Shown here in pieces: positions 45,315 through 56,720 of a stretch of DNA of 64,000 nucleotides (position 1 is the stretch's first letter; each line of letters starts with the position of its first letter). Origin of the DNA: Trichosporon coremiiforme (Eukaryota; Basidiomycota; Tremellomycetes; Trichosporonales; Trichosporonaceae); the NCBI GenBank assembly GCA_039545355.1, contig BCJJ01000024.1, positions 558,001-622,000 on the forward strand, in the 5' to 3' direction. The translations under genes were made by a program, and so were the position numbers. Under the pieces are notes generated by a model. That model searched no databases. It saw nothing but the letters and a program-made list of their open reading frames with translations, and was not told the DNA's origin.

Positions 45315-48300
45315 CTACGAACCGACGTCCATCGCGTCGGTCGCCGATGGTTGTACAGTGGTGATAGTAGGAGCCTCTCCCTCGGGAGCTGCAGCAGGTT
45401 CAGAGGTGGAAGCAGCTGTGGCGGACTCGGACGTAGGAGCAGCTACGTCCTTCGGCGCAGAGGCAGCAACAGCAGACTGATTGGGTGAGGCGGCAGCAGC
45501 GCGCCCATTGTCCTTGGTCGCCTGCTCTGCGGCCCCTTCCTCCTCCGTGTCCATCTTCTGATCGCCGTCAGCATCCTTAGACGCCTTGGCATTCCCAGGA
45601 ACTGCGGTCGCCTCGGAGGACGAAGCGTCATTCGGAGCAGGAGTCTTGTCGCCTTCGGCAGGAGCATCAGGGGCGTTCTCAGCCGGCGTCTCGCCAGTCT
45701 TGTTCGCTCCTTCACCCTCAGCCTCGGCATCCGTCGGCTCCCTCTTGACCTCATCGCGGTCCTTCTCCTCTGGTCCCTCAGTGCCCTCCTTGTCGTCATC
45801 CTCGTCCTTCTGGCTCGCTGCTCCAGGAGCCTTGAGCTCGCCGAGCGTGCCAGCCAGGAACTTATCTCCACACCCGTTACACACTGTACATCAGCTTCGT
45901 CCGACATTAATAGCTGTGACTCACGAGTTCCTCTACCATTTGGACCACGGCGCCAGACCTTGAGACCCGGCTTGCCGCATCCTTCGCAGATGGCACCGGC
46001 AGTGCCACGCCTGAACTTGCGGACGGGAGCGCTACCGCGGCCCCTTCCTCGGCGAGAGAGACTGACAGCAGCACCAGCCTCGACACGCTCATCGAGTGCG
46101 TCCAGCGAGACAGGCATCTCGAATGTGACTGTCGGCTCGGGGTCCTTCCGTCCCCGCTTGGCCGCAAGCTCGGGCGATAATGGCACGAACTCTTCGCCTT
46201 CTTCCTCCTCTCCAGCGTCGCGCGTGTACAGCGGTCGCGTCGTCATGTGGTACGGCCTGAGCGCCCACTTGTCCGCTGTGGCCTCGGTGATAAGAGGAAT
46301 GGTCGCCTCGACCCGGAAGCGAGGGAAGACACGCTCGCCGACACGGCTCAGGAGAGAAGTAAAACGCTCCTTCTTGCGAGAGAGCCAGGTCTCGCGGACC
46401 TCGGGAGCCAGGACCTTCCTCAACTGCGCAGGGGACGCCGGAGCGGGCTTAGGCGTGGCGGGCTTAGGCGTGGCGGGCACGGGCGTGTCGGGCTTAGGCG
46501 TGGCGGGCACGGGCGTGTCAGCCGCCTTCGGAGCGGGAACAGCAGAGGTGGCTGCCGTAGCCGGGGTGGACGTCGGTGCAGGCGTTCGGGGAGGCTGAGC
46601 TGGTGCAGGAGTTTGCTGAGCAGCCGCTGCAGCCGGCGTTTCAGCGTTTTGTGTAGTAGCGGCTGGCGCAGGGATGGCCGGCGTACCGGGAGCCGCAGGA
46701 GCGGCTTCCCCGCCAGGCGTCGCAGTCAAGTCTGTGCGTGCAGCAGGTGCAGATGCAGTTAAACCCTTAGTGGGTTCAGTTACAGATGTCGACGATGCAA
46801 CTTCCTGGCTGACAGGCGGAGTGGCAGGCTTGGGTTCCGGAGCGTTCTTGTTGAGCTCCGGCTCAGCCCAAGCCAGCGATTCCAGCTCGCACTTCTCGAC
46901 CTCATCCATAACATCCTTGAAGCGCTTCCAGTTCTGGTCGTTGAGACCGACGATGCGAATCGTGATAGGCTCAACGTTGCCGTCCGCTGGCAGGTAGGTC
47001 TCGGCAGCCAGGTTCAGCATACCCTCACGGGCAGTGACGGGCGCCTTCGCCGGCTTCTGCACAGGCCGCAGGTCGCGCTTGGGAGACTGAGGGGACTTGA
47101 CGGGCGAGGACTGCTCGGTGGCGGAGGGCGCCTTCAGCTTTTCCACGAACTTGGGGTTGTCGAATGGCAGACGCTTCTGGAACTTCGTCCAGTCTGGCTT
47201 GTGCCAGCCGTTCATGGGAAGGTACGTTGAGAGAAGAACGGTGCCACTGTCTGGTTTCATGCCTGGCACGACGGATAAGTCCGCGTACGGGTCCTTCTTA
47301 GGCGGCGCCGGTGTCGGTTCCTTCTCGGGTTCTGGTTCCGGGGTAGGCTCTTTCGGCGGAGGAGGCTTGGCCATCGAGGCGCGGGTGCGCTTCTTGGCCG
47401 GTGCCTCTGTCGTTGGCTGAACTGCAGCCTCAGGCTCTTCCTTAACCTCGACCTTTACCGGGGATGGCTCTTTCGTTTGCGGAGGAGGCGGAGCGGGTGA
47501 AGTCACGAAGTCACCACCTACACGAGAGACATACGAGTTGGAGCCCAGAGGGATGATGAACTTCTCCGTCGGAGCCTCCTTGAAGGCGACCAGGAGGAAT
47601 CGGGGAGGCAGAGGATACGTAGGCTTGGGTTTGGGAGGCTGAACAGGAATCGGCGTAGAAACGGATGGTGAGCCTACCACCTTTCCTGGTGCAGACTGGG
47701 GAGTGCTCTGCCCAGGCAAGTAGTATGCGACATTAGGGGGACGAGCCGGAGTCGGCGTCACGGGGATGGTGGGTACCGTCCGAGTAGCTGAGCTAGTGGC
47801 CTGGGACGGCGGAGGAGCGGGTGTGGTCGTCGCTGATGGAGCGGCAGCCGAAGAGGAAGCAGACGCAGGAGTCGCCGGGGCGGTCAGTGCTGCTGTGGAC
47901 GGCGCTTGCGCCGAAGCCGGAATCGCTGGCTGTTGCGATGGTGGAGCTGAGGACATGGCCTGCGCTGGCGTAGCCGTCGGCTCTGCTGGTGCGGGGGTGG
48001 CTGTAGGTTGCGGGGCTGCAGAGGTCTGGGGGACCGGCGCAGCGGGCTGCGCAGACGGCTGATCAGGGACGAGCGGGGCCGGAGATTGGCTTGTCGCCGC
48101 TGCAGCTGGGGCCGCCGTAGGCCCTGTGACTGGAGCGGGCACCTCAGCGCTCTGCGCAGCAGTGGTGGCTGACGGCTCACCAGGTGCCTCAGGCGCAGCA
48201 GCGGCGGCTGCCTTCTGCTCCACCTCCGCTGAGGCAGCATCTGCCATTTCCACATCCGTCAAAGTCTCCGCGGCCGTAGGTGGCTCTGGAGCTTCCGGTG

Positions 48301-50391
48301 CAGAAGGGGGTGACTCGGAGGGTGCTTCACCTAATACAGGCGGCACTGGGACCGGTCCGCCACCGCTCTGGGGCGGTCCAGTCAGATCGGCATCGCTGTC
48401 AGAGTCGGAGAGATCACTGAGATCAGACTCAGCTGGAGTGTACTGTGGTTGATCGGGTGCTGGAGCAGGCGCAGGCACTGGTGCAGATGTTGACTGAGCA
48501 GGGGCTGATGTCGGCTGAGCTGAAGCGGACGCCGGCGGACACACGGCAGACGCTGCAGGAGCAGCAGTGGCAGCAGGCTGAGCTGCGGTGGTTGTGGGAG
48601 GTTGCACTGCTGGTGCACCAGCAGTGCCAGGAGCAGGTGCTGGTCGTGCTACACCTTGGAGAGGACGGGCACCGGGAGCAGCAACGCCTGCTGGTAGAAC
48701 ACCGGGAGCACCGACGGCCCCGGAGGGTGACCGAGCAGGGACGCCAGTTGCCACGAAAAGTGGTCGAGCACCAGGAGCACCGGCTGGGATGGGTCTGGCT
48801 GCAGGAACAGCGCCAGCCGTCGGTCGGGCCCCAGCAGCGGTAGCAGCTACTGGCGGTCTAACACCAGCCGGCGGACGGGCAGCTGCAGCACCCGCCACAG
48901 GAGGCCGAGGTCCAGTCACTGGAGGGCGAGGACCAGGGGCTGGCGGGCGGACACCGGGAGGCTGCGCAGCTACTGCCGCAGGCCGCGCTGCGGCTGGTCG
49001 AGCTCCTGGTGCACCTGGCCGCGGGAGAAGACCGGCCATCGTGGGCCCGCCGGGCAAACCTGGCATTTCAGGTCCCTCTCCAACGCCTTCTCCCCTTCCA
49101 AGCCTTCCCACTACACGGCCCAGCTTCGCAAGCTCGTCCTTGTTTGCCACGTTCCTCGCCGCCTTGTGGATGAGGATGCTGAGCCAAGGGTGCTGGGACG
49201 CAGCGGCGTTCACGCGTTGGATCAGAGTTTGAGGCTGTTGTCAGCTCATGGTAGAGGTTCCGCGACTCACAATGTCAGCTCGAGAAGCGTACCGTACTCC
49301 GGCACCCGGGATTGGCCCGGTCGATGGACCAGCACCCGGAGTCTGTGGAGGCGGGCGAGCAGCCGGAGGGGTAGCAGCTGGAGCCGGAGGCCGTGTAGTC
49401 GGTCGCGCCGGCACTGTCGCACTGATGCGAGGCCGTTTCGGTTCCTTCTTCTTAGGCTCTCTCTCAGATGGACGCTTCTCTCGAGGCTCCTTCGGTTTCG
49501 GTTCCTTGGGCGCTTTGGGTGGTCGCATCCGCACGGTACCACCAACGCCTTCCCTCTCCTCAACAAACTGTCCGACCCACAGTTCCGTGTTGGGGAAGGA
49601 CATCGGTCCAACCTGCAGGGTGACTCGGGCAATGCACTCAATCTCGTGCGGAGGTGCGGGCGTTCCTTCGGCGGCCTTGGCTTTCTGGCGGCTTCCCTTC
49701 TTCTTCGCCTCCACCTCGTCCTTGTTTTCGCCATCCTTGGCATCTTCCTCCTTCCCCTTCTCTCCGCCCTTTGCGGCATCATCGCCGTCCTTTCCCTTGT
49801 CCTTCTTCCCTTTGTCCTTTTTCAGTGGCGCGTGGTACTCGCGCGCGGGGAGCGGTGCGACCGGTTTGGGCGTCGGGTACAGGAATGTGCCCTTCGGTGG
49901 AGGTCGCGCACGAGGGCGAGAGTGTGCTGGAACAGCGGGATGGGAGAAGATGTGAGGGAAGAGATTGTTGAGATGATGGTAGCGCGTCTGAATAAGCGAA
50001 TACTGAAGGATCATACTGCGCGTCAGCTTCCTCGTTTGCGAACGGCTTACCTCTCAGCCAGATCGAGCAGCGGTTGCTTCGTCGGTTCTTGAGGTTCAGC
50101 ACCTTCTGTCGCCTCGACTTCCTCGACCTCCATGGGTTCGGCGGCCTCTTCTACTTCCCCGTCGATTTCCATCTCTTCTCCCTCTTGTCCATCATCGCCT
50201 TCCTCCTGCTTGGCTTCCTCGGCAGCTGGTTCGGCGGTCGCTGCTCTGATCACTTCGCCGGCGAAGTCCGGTAATTGCTCATCGGTGAGCTCGAAGCCTC
50301 CCGCGTCCACCACCTGAGGGCGTGAGAGTGTCGGCAGGTCGACATGTGGTGGTGGAGCCGGCGCGAACCGTCCAGACACCCGGTTCGCCAT
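45315..50391 (-). CDS. Very large Pro/Ala-rich protein with C-terminal GATA-type zinc finger
   Basis: Exons (complement) 45315..45883, 45925..49234, 49271..50015 and 50051..50391 give 1,654 residues. Cys1445, Cys1448, Cys1467 and Cys1470 (CEGCGKPGLKVWRRGPNG ... LCNGCGDKF) form a CX2CX18CX2C GATA-type finger, split by the last intron. Conserved-looking islands in a low-complexity protein include SMILQYSLIQTRYHHLNNLF, NAAASQHPWLSILIHKAARN, RFLLVAFKEAPTEKFIIPLG, ITIRIVGLNDQNWKRFKDVM and RETWLSRKKERFTSLLSRVG. Most of the rest is Pro/Ala/Thr-rich. A chromatin or transcription role is likely, and resemblance to fungal GATA-finger chromatin subunits is possible; I cannot name the homologue. The frame stays open about 43 codons before the chosen ATG, and NLNYTPHD just upstream looks protein-like, so the start may lie in an earlier exon. 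Confidence 0.82.
46443..46530. repeat. Coding minisatellite in the GATA-type gene
   Basis: Alternating units GGCTTAGGCGTGGCGGGC and GGCACGGGCGTGTC encode a repeated PATPKP / DTPVPATPKP peptide on the minus strand. At least five unit copies are visible. Confidence 0.8.
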
Positions 50392-50647
50392 GTCGTGTGG
50401 CGTGTAGTTGAGGTTGCGGACATGAGATGAGTGACGCGCTGAACATGGAAACCATGGCGAAAACAACCTTACGTAATCTGGTAGAGCCCAGCGGGCTAGT
50501 ATCAGCGTGATGCCGAACATCCTCGCTGTGACCCTTCCGCATGCTCAAGCAGCAAGGGGAACAATCATTTGTGAAAGGTGAATGCATGATGCTCTAATTA
50601 GATGTACACGATGTTATGAGATAGTCGAAGAAACAAGCTACACCTTC

Positions 50648-51697
50648 CTAAGCGTCATCAGCGGCGGTGAGCTCATCGTCGGTGCTCCAGCGGCGCATGC
50701 TGACGACCTGGACGTTGACTCCACGGTCGTTACCCCAGTCAACAATCACCTCCTCGACAGGCTTGTCCTGTCCGAGCATCATAGCCGGCTGCGAAAGAAG
50801 AGCCTCCTCCGGGGCAACGCCCTCTCCCGGGTGGAGAGCCTTGGTGGGGAAGCCCACGACCTGGCGAGCGAGCGAGCGCGCAAGAGAGAGGAGCTCCTTG
50901 TCGAGCTTCTCACCCTCGGCACCGGCCATGATAGCGGCGATGGGCTTGTCGGCGTCGCCCTCGACGCGAAGGACAACGATTCCTCCGATCTTTCCGGTCT
51001 CGCCCGATCCGTGGGTGAAAGCTCCGGGGACGAGACGGACGTCGGGCTTGGCGGGGAAGGGGGCCGCGAAGCTGACGGCGCGCTTGAGCTGCAGATTCTC
51101 TCCAGTCTGGGCGAGCGAGGCGAGCAGAAGCTGCTGAACCGTCTGCGCCTCGCCGCTCTTGCCGATAGGAGCGGGCTCCGTTCCGTCCTCAGGCATAGTG
51201 ATGACGGGAGCCGAGAGGAGAGCCTCGGTAGGGAAAACTTCGATGGGGTCGGCACCGACGGGCTTCGAAGGAACGGGGTGGTCGGAGGGAACGTCGAGGA
51301 AGGCGGCGGTCTCAGCAATGGACCGGGCGGCCTTGAGGAAAACATCGTTGCGGGCGACGAAGTCGGTCTCGCAAGCGAGCTGGACCATGGCAACGCGCTT
51401 GCCGCCGAGAAGCGAGACGGCGATCGTTCCCTCGTCGGTGCTGCGTCCGGCGACCTTGTCGGCCTTCTTCTGCGCGGAGGCGCCGCCAGCCGAGTTCAGG
51501 TAAGCAACAGCGGCCTGGAGGTCAAGGTTGGTCTTCTCGAGAGCCTCGCGGGCCTGACCCATGGGGACGGGGATCTCCTTGCGGAGCTTGGCGATGAGGG
51601 CGACCGGGACCTTGGGGGCGTCGGCGGCGAGCCTGACGGAGGTGCTGAAGGCGCGAGCCTGGGCACGGGCACGAACGGCGGAGCGGAGGCCGAACAT
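50648..51697 (-). CDS. TSF1: Mitochondrial translation elongation factor Ts
   Basis: EF-Ts is the nucleotide exchange factor for mitochondrial EF-Tu. A single uninterrupted exon encodes 349 residues. The N-terminus MFGLRSAVRARAQARAFSTS is a typical Arg-rich mitochondrial presequence. The UBA-like start of the mature protein (ALIAKLRKEIPVPMGQAREA, then LDLQAAVAYL) is followed by the EF-Ts core signature VAMVQLACETDFVARND. The dimerisation/core domain runs to the C-terminus. It is the only intron-free complete gene recognised in this window. It is divergent from the Net1-like gene over 249 bp. Confidence 0.95.
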   Translation of the reverse strand: MFGLRSAVRARAQARAFSTSVRLAADAPKVPVALIAKLRKEIPVPMGQAREALEKTNLDLQAAVAYLNSAGGASAQKKADKVAGRSTDEGTIAVSLLGGKRVAMVQLACETDFVARNDVFLKAARSIAETAAFLDVPSDHPVPSKPVGADPIEVFPTEALLSAPVITMPEDGTEPAPIGKSGEAQTVQQLLLASLAQTGENLQLKRAVSFAAPFPAKPDVRLVPGAFTHGSGETGKIGGIVVLRVEGDADKPIAAIMAGAEGEKLDKELLSLARSLARQVVGFPTKALHPGEGVAPEEALLSQPAMMLGQDKPVEEVIVDWGNDRGVNVQVVSMRRWSTDDELTAADDA

Positions 51698-51946
51698 GGT
51701 TTTTGGAGGGGATGGTGAGCGGAAAGGCTAGAAAGGGGGGCAAAGACCAACTTTTGACCGAAGACGAGGTTTAAAGGGCTCCGCCGGCCGTGCCTGAATT
51801 AGGAGTGAGGGATCGAGGGATGAGCATGCCAATGAAGTTTCGTCAGAAATTCCTCCCACTTTGATTCTGCATCCACCACCGTCGACACCCGTCCCCCACC
51901 CCGCCCCGTCCACTCGCTTTCACGCGTCTCTGTCGATTCTTTGGCC

Positions 51947-54900
51947 ATGGCAGGCGGGAAGCGGAAGCGCACCTCCTCGCCCGGGCCCGGTGCGACTCCT
52001 GAGGCCGACTCCACAAGGGGTTCCAAAAAGTCCAAGTCGTCTGACGCGCGTGACAAGGATGTCGACCGCAAGGTCAAGATTGTGTACGAGCTCGTCGGCA
52101 CGGACAAGTCGTACAGCCGCGATGCTGGTGAGAAGTCACGCGAAGGGGATGCCGCTGACTGTAGATTCGCGTTCGCTGGACAGGGTCGCTACCAAGGTCG
52201 CCAGCCGCCTCGGCGTGCCTTTCCTCGGTCTGCAGATGTTCCATGTCCGCCCTGGAGGTATTGAAGCGCCGCTGTGGGACAGTGAGTCTTACAGTATGGA
52301 TGCAAGCTGACGTGTAGACTTCGATTTCGATGCTCTGAAGGCTCGCGCCGCCCGCAACAAGTCAAAGCGAGAGGTCATCCGTGTTTACTCGGCAGGCAGC
52401 AAGGTACCACCATCCTCGAGCGCCCCCGTCACTGCGGCGTCGACTCCTGAGCTTCCCCGCAGAGCCACGAGTGTGCCGACCGCCCTTGGAACACCTCGCA
52501 GCGCACTTCGCCTCCCCGGTAACAACACTCCGCGGTCTGGCAAGCGCGTCGTCCTGGCCCTCCCGGTGGACTCACCTCCCAACTCTCCTTCTCCTGCACC
52601 GCCAGCGACGCCTAGTCCCGTGTCGACCACGGCCAACCAAAGCAAAAGCAACAAGAGAAGGGCCCGTCGGCGCGTGTCGCTTGAGACCGCGCCGAACGAC
52701 AACAACCAGCCAAGCGAGCATGCTCTTCCCGGGGCTTCAACTACGCCGGAGACAACTCGCGCCAGCCCTGCAACTTCCTCCAGCTCTGGTAGAGAAGCCC
52801 GTCGCCTAGAGATCGCGCGGCAGGAGATTGCGAAACGCGAGGCCGCCTCGATTGCGAAGCGCGACGCTGCCGCGCTGTTCAGGCCTGCCAACCCGAGTCC
52901 GTTATCCCAAGCCACCACCGCAGACACATCGGACGAGGAGCCGCCAGCCAAGAAGAAGAAAGCAGCGTCGAAGGCCGCCGCCTCTCCTGTCAAGAAGTCC
53001 ACGCCGACCAAGTCACCCGCAACGAAGAAATCTGAAGCTGCCGCGAAGAAGAAAGCGGAGAAGCCGACGCGGCGGCAGAGTCGGCTCTCTGATCTGCCGC
53101 CTGTTTACGGCGACATCCCTCCCGTCGTCGGCAGTCTTCCCACTCCTAGTTCGGAAACCCCGCCTCGATCTGTCGAGGGTACGCCCACAGCCAATGCGGC
53201 CTCACCGTCGACACCAAGCAGCTCCGGCGCCGCACGACAGTCGACGCCATTGACTAAGACTCAGATCGAGATACGGGCCCTCCGACAACGTCAGGCGGAA
53301 GAAGCTGCTCGCAAGGCTGCGGCTTCGGAGTCCGGCGAGACTCCCCAGGCGCAGGATGCCATCAACGCTGACGCTTCGGATGAGCCGACGCGGTCTGCAG
53401 AGCCTACGGCGGACGTAGAGACGCCGCCGAAGCGCCGGCCCGGCCGGCCGAGAAAGAGCGACACCGCCCCCATGAAGGAGTCCGAGGAGCAAGACGCGGC
53501 GTCGTCCGGTGAAAGCTCCGCCCAAGCGCCGTCAACAGACACTCCCGCTGCGGAAACGATCACGCCCAAGACCGCCGCTCAGCGTAAGAAGGAGGAAGCC
53601 CTTCAGCGCAAGAAGGAGAGGGAGGAGGCTCAGGCCAAGAAGAAGGCCGAGGCGGCCGCGAAGAGGGAGGCACGGGAGAAGGCACGGGATGAGGCAAGGG
53701 CTAGGAAGGAAGCGGAGAAGCTTGAGAAGGCTGCCGCCAAGGCTTTGAAGGTTTCTGGACCTGCCAAGCAGACCCGTTCGCAGAAGGCGAAGGCCGCTAC
53801 TCCAGTTGAGGACAGCGAGCCTGAATCTGAGGAGGGCCAATCGACGACCGGCGCTGCCCAGGAAGTGGACACCGCGGAAGATGCCACGGAGAGCGACGCA
53901 GCTGAAGTCGCGAATCCCGCTGCAGACGTCAGGGAGGACGGAAGCACGCCGTCCTCTGCTGATGCCGCAGACCGCAACGAGGATCAGAGTACCCTGGGCT
54001 CGTCGACCTCTGGGTCAAAGCCCCCTTCCAGCAAGAAGAGGCGGTCCAGCTCCGGAAGGGAGCTGTGCATCTATTGCGGTGAGAGAGGAGAACACAAGTT
54101 GCTGAGGGACTGCCCAATTGCGAACGATAAAGCAGCTTTGCTCAATAGAATCGAGGAGCGCAGGGCCGACCTGGCGAAGTGGCGACGTGAGGCTAAGGAA
54201 CTTGGCGGAAACGTCGCAGACTACTCCGAAGCCTCAGACTATGTTCTGAAGCAAGTCAAACTGCGATACCACAGCACAGATCAAATTATCTCGGACAAGG
54301 TTAACGGCGTCCACAAGCCTTTAGCAGAATTGGGTCCCAGCAAGTATCCGTCTGGTACTTCCGAGTCCATTGCTCTCGAGGATGCCAACGAGCTCGAGGA
54401 CACCACTACCGCTGCGGCTGAATCAGAAGCGCCGGCCGCCGAAGCAGTCATTGAGGCGGCAGAGGTTACGGTTGAAAGCCCCGAGTCCGGCGGCTCCACA
54501 CAGGCTACTGACGCCATGGATGTCGACATCGTCGAAGTCGCAGAAGTTGATGAGGAGGACGAGACGTCGAAGCAGGTCCCTGTCAAGAGTGTTGTCGGCA
54601 ACGCGATGGCAAAGGCCAGTCCTCGGGCACCGGCGACTCCGCAACGCGAGGCCTCGGCTGAGTCTAGCTCTTCAGGATCTTCCCAATCCAGCCCCTCCGA
54701 GGGCGGGGAGGGTGGCACACCCTTCTTGCCCCAGATGCTTCAGATGAAGGCCGCAAGGACACGTCGACCTGGCTCGCGACTTAGTGTTTCGGACGCGGTT
54801 ATCGAGACGGGAGACTCCGACTCCGAGGATAGCGACAACTCGGGCTCCGATTCGGGCTCAGACTCTGACTCGGACTCTGACTCGGACGATGGATCGACGA

Positions 54901-56720
54901 CTGCCGATTCTGACAGCGGTTCGTCATCTGCTGACTCCAACTTTGACGCAGACGCCTTGTTCAAGCAGGTTATGAAGAAGGAGCTCACCAAGAAGCAACG
55001 GCATCGCGTCCGCCTCTCCGTCCCCGGTATGCACCCGACGCAGGAGCTGTCTGACGAGGACATTGCCTCCGCCGATGAGGAAGATGACATCAACCATCCC
55101 CGCCCCACTCAGCGCCGCGACAGCGAGAGCTCAATCGGCGAGTTTGAGGAGGACAACAACTCTCCGGCCCCCTCAGACGTGGAGGACAGCGACGAGGAGG
55201 ATGAGAAGCGGAATGCCTTGCTCTCAGCCGTTGCTGACCGCTCTATGGCTATCGACGACGTTCAGGAAGACGCCGTGGAGACCGACTCGGACAATGACGC
55301 CCCGGGCGCCGACATGGCCAACCGATCCTTCACTCGTTTAGCGGAGCGTGCCGGAACGTCTCCCGCCCTTGACGATCTGTCTGGGGACCAGGCGTTGCGA
55401 GAGGTTATCCAGGAGGACGACGGTATGGAGTTCACGCAGAACTCCGCGAAGGAGTCGGGAGAGTTCAGCGCGACCCAGCCCATCGACATGGAGTCTGTCG
55501 AGCCTGAGCCTGCCGAATCTGAGCCGCAGCCCACACAGTCGCAAGCCAAGCGACGCCCCGGCCGAACGGCAAGGGACGCGTCCCAGCCCGAGTCTTCTTC
55601 TTCTCAGAGCAAGACGCCGGAGGAGGACGCTGGGCCGTCCCAGCCTGCGCGCAGGACCACGAGGGGCGCAGCCGCCAAGACCAAGGAGCCGCCCGCGTCG
55701 CAGCCTGCCCCTGGTGGCCGTGTCACGCGTGCGTCCGCTCGTGTCGTTAGCTCGAGTCAGCCAGTCACCCGTCGGACAACGCGCAGCAGTTCGAAGGAGC
55801 CCGAAGCTGCTCCCATTTCGTCATCGAAGGCGCCCACTTCGCAGGACATCGCCGAGGAGAACTCTGAAGCCGAGCCGGAGGAGACCTCTCGGACGAAGAA
55901 AAAGGTCGTCACATACTCGCGATCGTCGCGCTCCCAGCAGAAGATGGCCGAGGACGACGGCAACGACAGCGACGAGGAGGACAATGCCGACGATGAGGAG
56001 GTGCTCGTGGAGCCGACGCCGGCACAGCACGTGCCCTCTTCACTCCCGCCCTCTTCCCTGCCTCAGTCCAACGGCGTCGCGTCCTCCCAGCCCTCGGCGT
56101 CTTCCCAGCCGGGCAGGACGCAGTCTTCGCCGACGAAGCACAATGGCGACGGCAGCCCCCTGTTCCTGTCGCAGCCAACGCAGTTGCCTCAGACGCAGGC
56201 ATACAATCCGCACCCCGAGCCGCTCGTGCCCGAGACCCAGGCGCCCGACAGCGGCCCCCTGCGACCATCCAGCCCGCCGCCTAGGTCTTCTCCGTCGCCG
56301 TCTCCTTCAGAGCGCGGCTCGCCTCAGCCCAACGGCAAGGCGAACGGCAAGGCCGTCCTGAACGGTGCCGACAGCGAGCCCGAGGAGGACGATGCCGAGT
56401 ACGCTCTCCCGATCAACCTGTCTCTGTCGCGGCGCACTTCTGCTCTGCCCGTGCTACCGACGAGCTTCCCGACACTGGCGTCGCTTCCCAAGGATCAGTT
56501 GCGGCAGGGCAAGGACGCGACTGTCGGCTACATCTCGCGCATGACGAAGGGCTCGACTGTCGGAGGCGGCCTCCCGAGCGCGACGCAGCAGCACGACGAC
56601 AGCGACTCGTCCGACGACGACGTCGACAGCTCCGAGGACGAGATCCCCGAGGAGAGGCAGCAGCGCTACGCCGGCCGCAAGAAGCGCCGCAGCACGATCG
56701 GCCAACAGATCGGGTGGTAG
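51947..56720 (+). CDS. Large acidic nuclear-type protein, possibly Net1/Dnt1-like
   Basis: Exons 51947..52127, 52165..52281 and 52318..56720 give 1,566 residues. The first ~110 residues form a small domain: VKIVYELVGTDKSYSRDADS, LDRVATKVASRLGVPFLGLQ, then LWDNFDFDALKARAAR and REVIRVYS. It resembles the ubiquitin-like N-terminal region of nucleolar Net1/Dnt1 proteins, but only weakly. The rest is Ser/Pro/Glu/Lys-rich, with a Lys/Glu-rich coiled-coil segment (QRKKEREEAQAKKKAEAAAK), a CX2CX4HX5C knuckle (CIYCGERGEHKLLRDC) followed by a helical stretch, SDSDSD acidic runs, AT-hook-like RRPGR motifs and a basic KKRRST tail. Nuclear or nucleolar location is likely. The name is uncertain. Confidence 0.82.
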
